Shown piece by piece: positions 5,491 to 11,827 of a stretch of 16,975 nucleotides of DNA. Position 1 is the stretch's first letter. Every line of letters begins with the position of its first letter. The stretch comes from DATDFB01 sp036522835 (lineage in GTDB: Bacteria; Acidobacteriota; Thermoanaerobaculia; Gp7-AA8), in the NCBI GenBank assembly GCA_036522835.1, contig DATDFB010000302.1:1-16975 (forward strand). The letters are read 5' to 3'. The notes under the pieces are model-generated. The model was given only the letters and a program-made list of their open reading frames with translations, made no database searches and had not been told where the DNA came from. The translations under genes and the position numbers were made by a program.

Positions 5491-7016
5491 CACTGCCGAA
5501 GACCGCCGCAGAGACGAGCAACTATCTCTCCACCTCCCGCTACGCCGAAGTCATCGACTTCGTGCGGGCCATCCAGCGCATCGATCCAGACATCCGCCTC
5601 GAGACCTTCGCCACGACGAATGAAGGGCGCGCGCTGCCGCTCGTCGTCGTGGGGCCGTACACGCCGCAGTCGGCGCGCGCGAGCGGCAAGCCGGCCGTCT
5701 TCATCATGGCCAACATCCACGCCGGCGAGGTCGAGGGGAAAGAGGCTGCGCAGATGCTGTTGCGCGACCTCGTCTCGTCGCACCGAAAGCTGCGCGACGA
5801 CCTCGTCATCTTGATCGCGCCCATCTACAACGCCGACGGCAACGAGCAGATCTCGCCCGAGCACCGGCCCACGCAATCGGGTCCGCTCAACGGCGCCGGC
5901 GTACGCGAGAACGCGCAGGGGCTCGACCTCAACCGCGACTACATGAAGCTCGAGTCGCCCGAGGCGCGGGGGCTGATCGCCAACGTCCTGACGCGGTGGG
6001 ACCCGCTCCTCACCGTCGACCTGCACACGACGAACGGCTCGTACCACGGCTACCAACTCACCTATTCGCCGGCGCTCAACCCGAACGCCGACGACGACAT
6101 CACCGACTTCGCGCGCGGCATGCTCCTGCCGCACATCCGCGCGGCGATGAAGGAGCGGCACGGGAAGGAGACGTACTACTACGGCAACTTCGTCGAGCAG
6201 CTGCAGCCGGAGAAGGGGTGGTACACGTTCGACAACCGGCCGCGCTTCGGCAACAACTACGTCGGGCTGCGCAACCGCTTCGCGATCCTCTCCGAGGCGT
6301 ACAGCTACATCGACTTCCGCGCGCGCGTGGAGGTGACGTACGAGTTCGTGCACGAGATCCTCGCCGCGGTCGGCAAATACGGCGCGAAGATGATGCGCAT
6401 CGCCGCCAAGGCCGACGAGCGCATCGCGCGCGGGAAGCTGCGCAAGCAGGGCCTCCGCTTCGAGCTCGCCAAGTGGAAGGATGTGGAGATCCTGTGGGAG
6501 AAGTCGGAGCCGGCGCCCGAGGGCGAGGGGGCGCCCGATCCGTGGACGGACGAGGGGGCGATCGTCCGCACCGGCGAGATCGTGCCGATGAAGATGCCGG
6601 ACTACGGCGTATTCAAGGCGACGGAGCGCGAGGACGTGCCGTGGGCGTATCTCTTCGATGACGCGCACGCGGCCGAGGTGCTGCGGACGCACGGAGTCAG
6701 CGTGGAGACGCTCGACGCGGAGACGACGCTCGAGGCCGAGCGCTTCGCCGTCAAGGACGAGACGCACGCCGAGCACGAGTTCGAGAAGCACCACGAGGTC
6801 ACGGTGACGGGGAAGTGGAAGTCGGCGAAGGAGACGTTCCCCGCCGGCACGTTCCTCGTGCGGACGAACCAGCCGCTGGCTCGTCTGATCTTCTATCTGC
6901 TCGAGCCGCGCAGCGACGACGGGCTGGTGAATTGGAATGTGTTGTCGGCGGCATCGGTGTGGCGGATCGAAAAGCCGATGGCGATGGCCGCGAAGGTTGT
7001 AGGAGATCGCGGATAG
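5487..7016 (+). CDS. M14 family zinc carboxypeptidase-like protein, cytoplasmic
   Basis: This 509-aa protein has an N-terminal M14 domain and a C-terminal extension of unclear fold. The zinc site is H78-x2-E81 (ANIHAGEVEGKEA) plus H180 (TVDLHTTNG). NADGNEQ and LDLNRDYMKLE are the usual substrate-pocket loops, and E270 in AILSEAYSYID sits where the catalytic glutamate belongs. There is no signal peptide, so it probably acts in the cytoplasm on peptides or amino-acylated small molecules. Residues beyond about 330 contain a charged region and a WAYLFDD segment resembling the tails of other bacterial M14 proteins. It overlaps the MBL gene by 4 nt and ends the plus-strand operon, 14 nt from a convergent gene. 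The substrate is unknown. Confidence 0.88.
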   Translation: MTLPKTAAETSNYLSTSRYAEVIDFVRAIQRIDPDIRLETFATTNEGRALPLVVVGPYTPQSARASGKPAVFIMANIHAGEVEGKEAAQMLLRDLVSSHRKLRDDLVILIAPIYNADGNEQISPEHRPTQSGPLNGAGVRENAQGLDLNRDYMKLESPEARGLIANVLTRWDPLLTVDLHTTNGSYHGYQLTYSPALNPNADDDITDFARGMLLPHIRAAMKERHGKETYYYGNFVEQLQPEKGWYTFDNRPRFGNNYVGLRNRFAILSEAYSYIDFRARVEVTYEFVHEILAAVGKYGAKMMRIAAKADERIARGKLRKQGLRFELAKWKDVEILWEKSEPAPEGEGAPDPWTDEGAIVRTGEIVPMKMPDYGVFKATEREDVPWAYLFDDAHAAEVLRTHGVSVETLDAETTLEAERFAVKDETHAEHEFEKHHEVTVTGKWKSAKETFPAGTFLVRTNQPLARLIFYLLEPRSDDGLVNWNVLSAASVWRIEKPMAMAAKVVGDRG

Positions 7017-7030
7017 CGCCACCTTTCCCG

Positions 7031-7474
7031 CTAATCTGCGGGTGAGTAGCACCACTGCTCGGCCTCGTCCTTGCCGCGCACCTTGCCCTCCGTCCGCGCG
7101 CAGAGCTTCGCGCCGTCGCGCCAGTAGAGAATCCGCTGCGGGAAGTCGTGCCCCGGGTTCTCGAAGACGATGCGCGATTCCGTCGCGGACTGGAGCGGAA
7201 ACGCCGTCGCCGGCTTCCCCTGCGGCTGCGCGAGGTACGCCAGGCGCCCGTCGACCTCGGCGATGCGCAGGAACTCGAACGACGTTTTCCCCTTCGCCGT
7301 GACCGTGCGGCCCATGCCGAGCATCATGCCGCCGCCCGGCACGGTCCAGTGCTCCTCGACGCGCGCGTCGGGAGTGTCGATGCGCCAGGAGCCGGCCATC
7401 CATTGCGGCAAGGCGGTGGCGAATGCCGGCGCAGCGGCAAGGAACGCGCAGACGGCGAATGCGATCCTACTCAT
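7031..7474 (-). CDS. Exported DUF6265 domain protein
   Basis: This 147-aa protein begins with a signal peptide, MSRIAFAVCAFLAAAPAFA, with a probable cleavage after AFA, so it is secreted or periplasmic. The mature part is a single beta-rich domain. It carries WMAGSWRID, EEHWTVPGGGMMLGMGRT, FEFLRI and the ENPGHDFPQRILYW pattern typical of DUF6265. The family has no established activity; its shape suggests a lipocalin-like barrel, which is inference. It overlaps the 3' end of the upstream 96-aa gene by 8 nt and is the last gene of a three-gene minus-strand unit. Confidence 0.82.
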   Translation of the reverse strand: MSRIAFAVCAFLAAAPAFATALPQWMAGSWRIDTPDARVEEHWTVPGGGMMLGMGRTVTAKGKTSFEFLRIAEVDGRLAYLAQPQGKPATAFPLQSATESRIVFENPGHDFPQRILYWRDGAKLCARTEGKVRGKDEAEQWCYSPAD

Positions 7475-7757
7475 CGGTCCACACCTCGTGATGCGCGTCG
7501 GTGAATTCTGTCTCGTCCTTCGCGACGATGATCAGCTCATGCTCGGAGCCGGGATGAAAGCTGCCTTTCTGCGGAAAAGACTGGCTGTAGCTCGTGCCTT
7601 TGGGGTCTACGCTGCGCTCGTCGAGCGTAAGACCGTCGAGGATCGTCCTCACGTTCGTGAGCGGTTTCTTCGCTTTCACCGTGATCGAGATGCGGTGACC
7701 GCCGAGCGGGTGCTTCTGGTGCGTGGCTGTGAAATCCATCGGGACTGAATCGGCCAT
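7467..7757 (-). CDS. Small hypothetical protein, beta-rich
   Basis: This 96-aa protein is one I do not recognise. It is predicted soluble with no signal peptide, and alternates strands such as HRISITVKAKKPL and HELIIVAKDETEF, suggesting a small beta-sandwich. It starts at the ATG at 7757; a TTG directly before it is in frame but unlikely. AAAGGAG ends 7 nt upstream, a strong ribosome binding site that overlaps the end of the preceding gene. It sits between the DUF6812-like gene (13 nt gap) and the DUF6265 gene (8 nt overlap), so the three are probably cotranscribed. Confidence 0.75.
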   Translation of the reverse strand: MADSVPMDFTATHQKHPLGGHRISITVKAKKPLTNVRTILDGLTLDERSVDPKGTSYSQSFPQKGSFHPGSEHELIIVAKDETEFTDAHHEVWTDE

Positions 7758-7770
7758 CAAAGCTCTCCTT

Positions 7771-8223
7771 TCATCGCGGAATCACCGTCCGGATGAACCC
7801 CTTGTTCACGTAGTACGTCTCCCCCTCCCCATCGATGCGCAGGAACGCTTCGCTCGGGTCGTTGAGCACGTCGCTGATGCGCGACTGCTCGCGAGGGCGG
7901 TCGATCGGCACGACCCCTTCGAGGCGCGAGCCGTCGGTGAGCTCGAGGATCGTCAGGCGCTCGATGATCGTCACCTCCAGGGAGTCGGGGTCGAGCGCCT
8001 TCGGCGAGCGGAGCCAGAGGATCTGGTCGCGGTTGACCATCTTCGGCACGCCGGCGCAGAGCATCGGGAAAAAGCGGCGGTCGCTGTTGAGGTACTCGCT
8101 CATCGTCTCCGGGCCGGCGCGCATCGGCGACGACTGGTGGAGGTAGATGCAATGCTCCTCCGGATCGGTGCCGAGAAGGGCCACCGTCACGGCCTGCTCC
8201 GTCATGGGGATCGAGTAGGACAT
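7771..8223 (-). CDS. Conserved hypothetical protein, DUF6812-like C-terminal region
   Basis: This is a protein of about 150 aa. The second half, LTDGSRLEGVVPIDRPREQS, then RISDVLNDPSEAFLRI and YYVNKGFIRTV, resembles the small beta-rich DUF6812 pattern. I recall that family only loosely, so the name is tentative. The frame is open further upstream to 8268, but that part would translate the heptamer repeat (VLGSWFLVL) and is rejected. The ATG at 8223 (MSYSIP) and the ATG at 8205 (MTEQAV) are both possible, and neither has a Shine-Dalgarno. A TAAGAT hexamer on the minus strand (8235-8240) lies 11 nt before the first. The gene is first in the minus-strand unit and divergent from the membrane glycosyltransferase. 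Confidence 0.7.
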   Translation of the reverse strand: MSYSIPMTEQAVTVALLGTDPEEHCIYLHQSSPMRAGPETMSEYLNSDRRFFPMLCAGVPKMVNRDQILWLRSPKALDPDSLEVTIIERLTILELTDGSRLEGVVPIDRPREQSRISDVLNDPSEAFLRIDGEGETYYVNKGFIRTVIPR

Positions 8224-8240
8224 TGGGGAGGTAAATCTTA

Positions 8241-8272
8241 GAACCAAGAACCAAGAACCAAGAACCAAGAAC
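8241..8272. repeat. Heptamer tandem repeat (GAACCAA / TTGGTTC), about 4.6 copies
   Basis: Four exact copies of GAACCAA (8241-8268) are followed by a partial copy, GAAC (8269-8272). The array lies in the 77-bp space between two divergent genes, between their putative -10 elements. It is much more A-rich than its surroundings. Copy-number slippage would change promoter geometry in 7-bp steps. Confidence 0.95.
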
Positions 8273-8286
8273 GAAACCGTTCCGGC

Positions 8287-8292
8287 GATAAT
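8287..8292 (+). promoter_or_regulatory. Putative -10 element for the membrane glycosyltransferase gene (possibly leaderless)
   Basis: GATAAT differs from TATAAT at one position and ends 8 nt before the ATG at 8301. The short distance and the lack of a Shine-Dalgarno point to a leaderless transcript. No TTGACA-like hexamer lies 16-18 bp upstream; the heptamer array occupies that place. Confidence 0.45.
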
Positions 8293-8300
8293 CGCGCCCG

Positions 8301-9857
8301 ATGGCGAAACGCGTCCCCATACAAAAAACCCCGTTTCATGAGCGCTCTCCCCTCCTCTTCCTCGCCATCGCCACCGCCGTCGCCCTCCTCCCGTTCCTCG
8401 GCAAGGCGTTCACCATGGACGATCCGCTCTTTCTCTGGGCGGCGCAGCACATCGTCGAAAGCCCGGGCGATCCGTACGGCTTCAACCTCAACTGGTACGG
8501 CCGCACGCAGCCGATGAGCTTCGTCATGCAGAACCCGCCGCTGACGTCGTATGCGCTGGCGCTGGCGTCGGAGATCGTCGGGTGGGGCGAAGGAGCGCTG
8601 CACTTTGCCTTCGCCTTCTTCGCCTTCGCCGCCGTGGCCGGCACGTGGTCGCTGGCGCGCGGCATGACGGAGCGGCCGCTCCTTGCGGCCGTGCTCACGC
8701 TGGCCATGCCGTTCTTCCTCGTCTCGGCGACGAACGTCATGTCCGACGTGCCGATGGTGGCGTGCTTCGTCTGGGCGCTGGCGCTGTGGCGGCGCGGCCT
8801 CGACGAACACCGCGAGTGGATGCTCTGGCTCGCCGCGCTCCTCGCCGGCGCGGCGGGGTTCTTCAAGTACTTCGGCATCGCCGCGGTGCCGCTGATGCTC
8901 GTCTACGCCGTCATGCGGCGGCGCATCCCGTACCACCTCGTGCTGCCGGTCGCGCTCTTCGGCGCCTACGAGCTCGCCACGCACGCCATCACCGGCGCCG
9001 CGCAATACGTCGCCGTGGAGCGGACGAACCCCGGCGCGAAGACGCTGCTGATGCTCTCCTTCATGGGCGGCGGCGCGATCGGGCTTCTCTTCTTCGCGCC
9101 CCTCGTCGTGCGGCGGCGCTGGTGGTGGATTCCGGCCGCCGTCGTCGCCGCCGCGATCACGGTGGTCGTCGTCAACGGCGCCCCCGCCCAGCCGGTCGTG
9201 TTCACGATTTTCGTGGCCACAGGAATCGGCGTCTTCATGCTGGCCGCCATCAACGTCCGAAGAGATGCCGACTCGATCCTCCTGCTTTTGTGGATCGCCG
9301 GCACCGCCATTTTCGCCGCCTACGTCAACTGGACCGTCAACGCCCGCTCGCTCCTGCCGATGATCCCCGCCGTGGCCATCCTCATCGCCAGGTTCGTCAA
9401 CGCCAACCGCAACGCCATCCTCGCCGCCACCGCGGCCACCGCGGCGGTCGGCCTCCTCGTCGCCTTCGCCGATCTGCAGTACGCAAACGCGCAACGCGAC
9501 GCCGCAAGACAGCTCATGAACCACTACGCCGGCGACGGCCACCGCATGTGGTTCGAGGGGCACTGGGGCTTCCAGTTCTACATGCAGCGCGCCGGCGCGG
9601 TGCCGTTCGGCTTCGACGAGACGCTGCACGGCAAGGACCTCCTGGTCACGCCGTCGACGAACACGCTGCTGCTGCACGACGTGCAGCGCCCGCCGCACCG
9701 CGTCATCGAGGTCGTGCAAATCCCGCTCAGCGTCCCCGCCGCCACGGTCAGCAATCCGATGAAGGCGGCCTTCTACTCCGACTACATGGGCCCGCTGCCG
9801 TACGTCTTCGGCACGCCGCCGGCCGAGACGTACACGGTCCGCCGCCTCGGCCGGTAG
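8301..9857 (+). CDS. Integral membrane glycosyltransferase, PMT/GT39-like (GT-C)
   Basis: This 518-aa membrane protein has roughly ten hydrophobic segments between residue 15 and 395 and a soluble C-terminal domain of about 115 residues. After the first segment comes KAFTMDDPLFLWAAQHI with D40-D41, the acidic pair in the first outer loop typical of GT-C enzymes using polyprenyl-phosphate sugars. NPPLTSYALAL is the usual following motif. Basic loops RRRIPYH and RRRWWW suggest the cytoplasmic side. The acceptor cannot be inferred; protein, lipid A or a glycan are possible. The C-terminal domain (FEGHWGFQFYMQRAGA) is also common in this group. It lies 28 nt after the heptamer array. A perfect hairpin directly follows its stop, and argF begins 40 nt downstream. 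Confidence 0.82.
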   Translation: MAKRVPIQKTPFHERSPLLFLAIATAVALLPFLGKAFTMDDPLFLWAAQHIVESPGDPYGFNLNWYGRTQPMSFVMQNPPLTSYALALASEIVGWGEGALHFAFAFFAFAAVAGTWSLARGMTERPLLAAVLTLAMPFFLVSATNVMSDVPMVACFVWALALWRRGLDEHREWMLWLAALLAGAAGFFKYFGIAAVPLMLVYAVMRRRIPYHLVLPVALFGAYELATHAITGAAQYVAVERTNPGAKTLLMLSFMGGGAIGLLFFAPLVVRRRWWWIPAAVVAAAITVVVVNGAPAQPVVFTIFVATGIGVFMLAAINVRRDADSILLLLWIAGTAIFAAYVNWTVNARSLLPMIPAVAILIARFVNANRNAILAATAATAAVGLLVAFADLQYANAQRDAARQLMNHYAGDGHRMWFEGHWGFQFYMQRAGAVPFGFDETLHGKDLLVTPSTNTLLLHDVQRPPHRVIEVVQIPLSVPAATVSNPMKAAFYSDYMGPLPYVFGTPPAETYTVRRLGR

Positions 9858-9876
9858 GGGCGCACGGCGTGCGCCC
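9858..9876. repeat. Perfect 8-bp hairpin between the GT39-like gene and argF
   Basis: GGGCGCAC (9858-9865) and GTGCGCCC (9869-9876) are exact complements around a GGC loop, starting one base after the preceding TAG. It is not followed by a T-run, so a classical intrinsic terminator is unlikely. It sits 6 nt before the GATAAT of argF and could act as a weak terminator, an mRNA 3' end or a regulator of argF. It may also be a fragment of a dispersed palindrome. Confidence 0.6.
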
Positions 9877-9882
9877 GCCTGA

Positions 9883-9888
9883 GATAAT
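9883..9888 (+). promoter_or_regulatory. Putative -10 element for argF (possibly leaderless)
   Basis: GATAAT ends 9 nt before the argF ATG and there is no Shine-Dalgarno in the gap. The arrangement is the same as at 3443 and 8287. No clear -35 is visible. No ARG-box-like sequence is recognisable in this short region. Confidence 0.42.
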
Positions 9889-9897
9889 GTCCGCCGC

Positions 9898-10818
9898 ATG
9901 CAACACAAAGACTTCATCGAGATCCACGACTACAGCGCGGACGAGGTGCGGCAGATCTTCGAGCTCGCCCGCGACATCAAGCAGAATCCGCAGAAATACC
10001 GCGACGCCCTGGCCGGCCAGACGCTGGCGATGATCTTCGAGAAATCGTCGACGCGTACGCGCGTGTCGTTCGAAGTGGGTATGTTCCAGCTCGGCGGCCA
10101 CGCCCTCTTCCTCTCCTCGCGTGACATCCAGCTCGGCCGCGGTGAGCCGATCTACGACACCGCCAAGGTCCTTTCGCGCTACGTCGACGGCATCATGGCC
10201 CGCACGTTTTCGCACAAGACCGTCACCGACCTCGCCGAATATTCGAGCGTACCGGTCGTCAACGGTCTCACCGACCTCTCCCATCCCTGCCAGGCCATGA
10301 CCGACTATTTCACGGCCTGGGAGCACTTGGGCGATCTGAAGGGGAAGAAGATCGCCTACGTCGGCGACGGCAACAACATGGCCCACTCGCTGCTCTTCGG
10401 CGCGTCGAAGGTGGGGATGCACATCGCCGTGGCCACGCCCGGCAGCTACGCGCCCGACCCGATGGTCGTGGCGCAGGCGAAGGCCGACGCCGACCACGCC
10501 GGGACGAAGATCACGATCACGACGTCGATCGACGAGGCGGTGCGTGACGCCGACGTCGTCGAGACAGACGTCTGGGCCTCGATGGGACAGGAAGCGGAGG
10601 CGCAGAAGCGCCAGCGCGACTTCGAGGGGTGGCAGGTCGGCACTCGCGCCATGTCGCTGGCCAAGCCGTCGGCGATCTTCATGCACTGCCTCCCCGCGCA
10701 TCGCGGCGAGGAGGTGGCCGCGGAGGTGATCGACTCGCCGCAGTCGGTGATCTACGACGAAGCGGAGAACCGGCTGCACGTGCAGAAGGCCATTCTCGTG
10801 GCGCTGATGCGCAAATAG
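9898..10818 (+). CDS. argF: Ornithine carbamoyltransferase
   Basis: This enzyme makes citrulline from ornithine and carbamoyl phosphate in arginine biosynthesis, in the cytoplasm. The 306-aa product has normal length. The carbamoyl phosphate site is SSTRTRVSF (residues 50-58) with R100-102 region MART and H129-PCQ. The ornithine part is DVWASMGQE (224-232), and the catalytic HCLPAHRG is at 263-270. Position 222 in VVETDVWASMG is glutamate where a hydrophobic or aromatic residue is more usual, a mild oddity. No other arginine gene is in view. The downstream SH3/TonB gene starts 4 nt after the stop, so the two are probably cotranscribed. A catabolic or putrescine variant is unlikely given the motifs. 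Confidence 0.95.
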   Translation: MQHKDFIEIHDYSADEVRQIFELARDIKQNPQKYRDALAGQTLAMIFEKSSTRTRVSFEVGMFQLGGHALFLSSRDIQLGRGEPIYDTAKVLSRYVDGIMARTFSHKTVTDLAEYSSVPVVNGLTDLSHPCQAMTDYFTAWEHLGDLKGKKIAYVGDGNNMAHSLLFGASKVGMHIAVATPGSYAPDPMVVAQAKADADHAGTKITITTSIDEAVRDADVVETDVWASMGQEAEAQKRQRDFEGWQVGTRAMSLAKPSAIFMHCLPAHRGEEVAAEVIDSPQSVIYDEAENRLHVQKAILVALMRK

Positions 10819-10822
10819 CGCG

Positions 10823-11827
10823 ATGCACAAACACTCCCGCGGCACGTTCATCGTCATCGTCCTCGGCGTGATTTTCATCGCCATCCTGGCGGCGCTGATC
10901 TTCACCACCGGCAAGAAGCCGGCCGCGCAGAGCTCGACGCCGTCGGAGCCGCTGTCGGTGCTGCCGATGCGCATCCGCCTGCGCACGGAGCCGACGGCGA
11001 AAGCGCCGGTCGTCGCCACCGCCACGAACGGCGAGAAGCTGACGGTGCTCGAGGACCGGGGGGCGTGGGTGAAGGTGCAGGACGAAGACGGCGTGGCCGG
11101 CTGGACCGAGCGCAACTCGCTGGAGCGGACGAGCGAGCGCGAGCGCCGCCTGGCCCGCTACGAGTCGATCAAGAAACTCCCCGCGCTTTCCGGAATCGCC
11201 AGCGAGCGCACGCCGCTCTACGCCGGCCCGGGGATCTTCTATCCGCTCATCGGCGAGCTGCCGCGCGAGACGCAGGTGAAGGTCTACACGCGCGACCACG
11301 ATTTCTACGCCATCGACCACGACGGCGCGATTGCCTATGCCGACGTCGACGCCATCGACGTCAGCAGCGCCGGCACGCGCCAGCTCGAAGTGCGCACCGA
11401 CACGGCCGCCATTCCGACCGAAACGACGGCGTCGGCGCCCACGCAAACCGCCACCGAGGAGCCCGCCCCCACGCCCGCCCCGCAACCCGCCGCACCTGTT
11501 CCCGCCGAGGTGCCGGCGAGCGCGGATCGGACGGGCGTGTACGCCGCCGTGCCGGCGGGCGGCACGCAGCCGGAGGAGATTGACCGGGTGATCCCGCGCT
11601 ACCCCGCCATCGCGCGCCGCGCCGGGATCCAGGGCCCGGTGGTCGTGCGCGGCATCGTCCGCCGCGACGGCACGATCGACAACGTGGAGGTGATCAAGGA
11701 CCTCCCCTACGGCTTGGGCGACGCCGCCGCGGACGCGGTGCGGCGCTGGCGTTTCCAGCCGGCGACGTACCGCGGCGAGCCGATCGACGTGTATTACACG
11801 GTGACGGTCAATTTCCGATTGCAGTGA
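10823..11827 (+). CDS. Membrane-anchored protein with two SH3-like domains and a TonB C-terminal domain
   Basis: This 334-aa protein has one N-terminal membrane segment (residues about 8-28), so the bulk lies in the periplasm. Two bacterial SH3-like domains follow. The first (about 46-100) includes IRLRTEPTAKAPVV and GWTERNSL, and the second (about 124-180) includes PLYAGPGIFYPLIGELP. A Pro/Ala/Thr linker (about 198-235) then leads to a TonB C-terminal domain (about 253-334) with RYPAIARRAGIQGPVVVRG and AVRRWRFQPATYRG. TonB proteins energise outer-membrane transporters; SH3-like domains often bind cell-wall peptides, so this may be anchored to peptidoglycan. No exbB or exbD gene is nearby. 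It follows argF by 4 nt and overlaps the convergent M1 gene by 20 nt at its 3' end. Confidence 0.85.
   Translation: MHKHSRGTFIVIVLGVIFIAILAALIFTTGKKPAAQSSTPSEPLSVLPMRIRLRTEPTAKAPVVATATNGEKLTVLEDRGAWVKVQDEDGVAGWTERNSLERTSERERRLARYESIKKLPALSGIASERTPLYAGPGIFYPLIGELPRETQVKVYTRDHDFYAIDHDGAIAYADVDAIDVSSAGTRQLEVRTDTAAIPTETTASAPTQTATEEPAPTPAPQPAAPVPAEVPASADRTGVYAAVPAGGTQPEEIDRVIPRYPAIARRAGIQGPVVVRGIVRRDGTIDNVEVIKDLPYGLGDAAADAVRRWRFQPATYRGEPIDVYYTVTVNFRLQ

Noticed and set aside
7027..7042. Hairpin CCCGC/GCGGG between the convergent M14 and DUF6265 genes as a terminator
   Set aside because: The stem is only 5 bp with a 6-nt loop, no T-run follows on either strand in the right order, and it overlaps the DUF6265 stop.
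5370..7403. 677-codon minus-strand open frame
   Set aside because: It is antisense to the M14 peptidase, which has its full zinc site, and the Arg-rich translation matches nothing I know.
8224..8268. N-terminal extension of the DUF6812-like protein through the heptamer repeat
   Set aside because: It would encode only the translated repeat (VLGSWFLVL). It has no Shine-Dalgarno and would cover the likely promoter region.
8238..9917. 559-codon minus-strand open frame
   Set aside because: It is antisense to the membrane glycosyltransferase and has a low-complexity Glu/Arg/Gly/His product typical of shadows.
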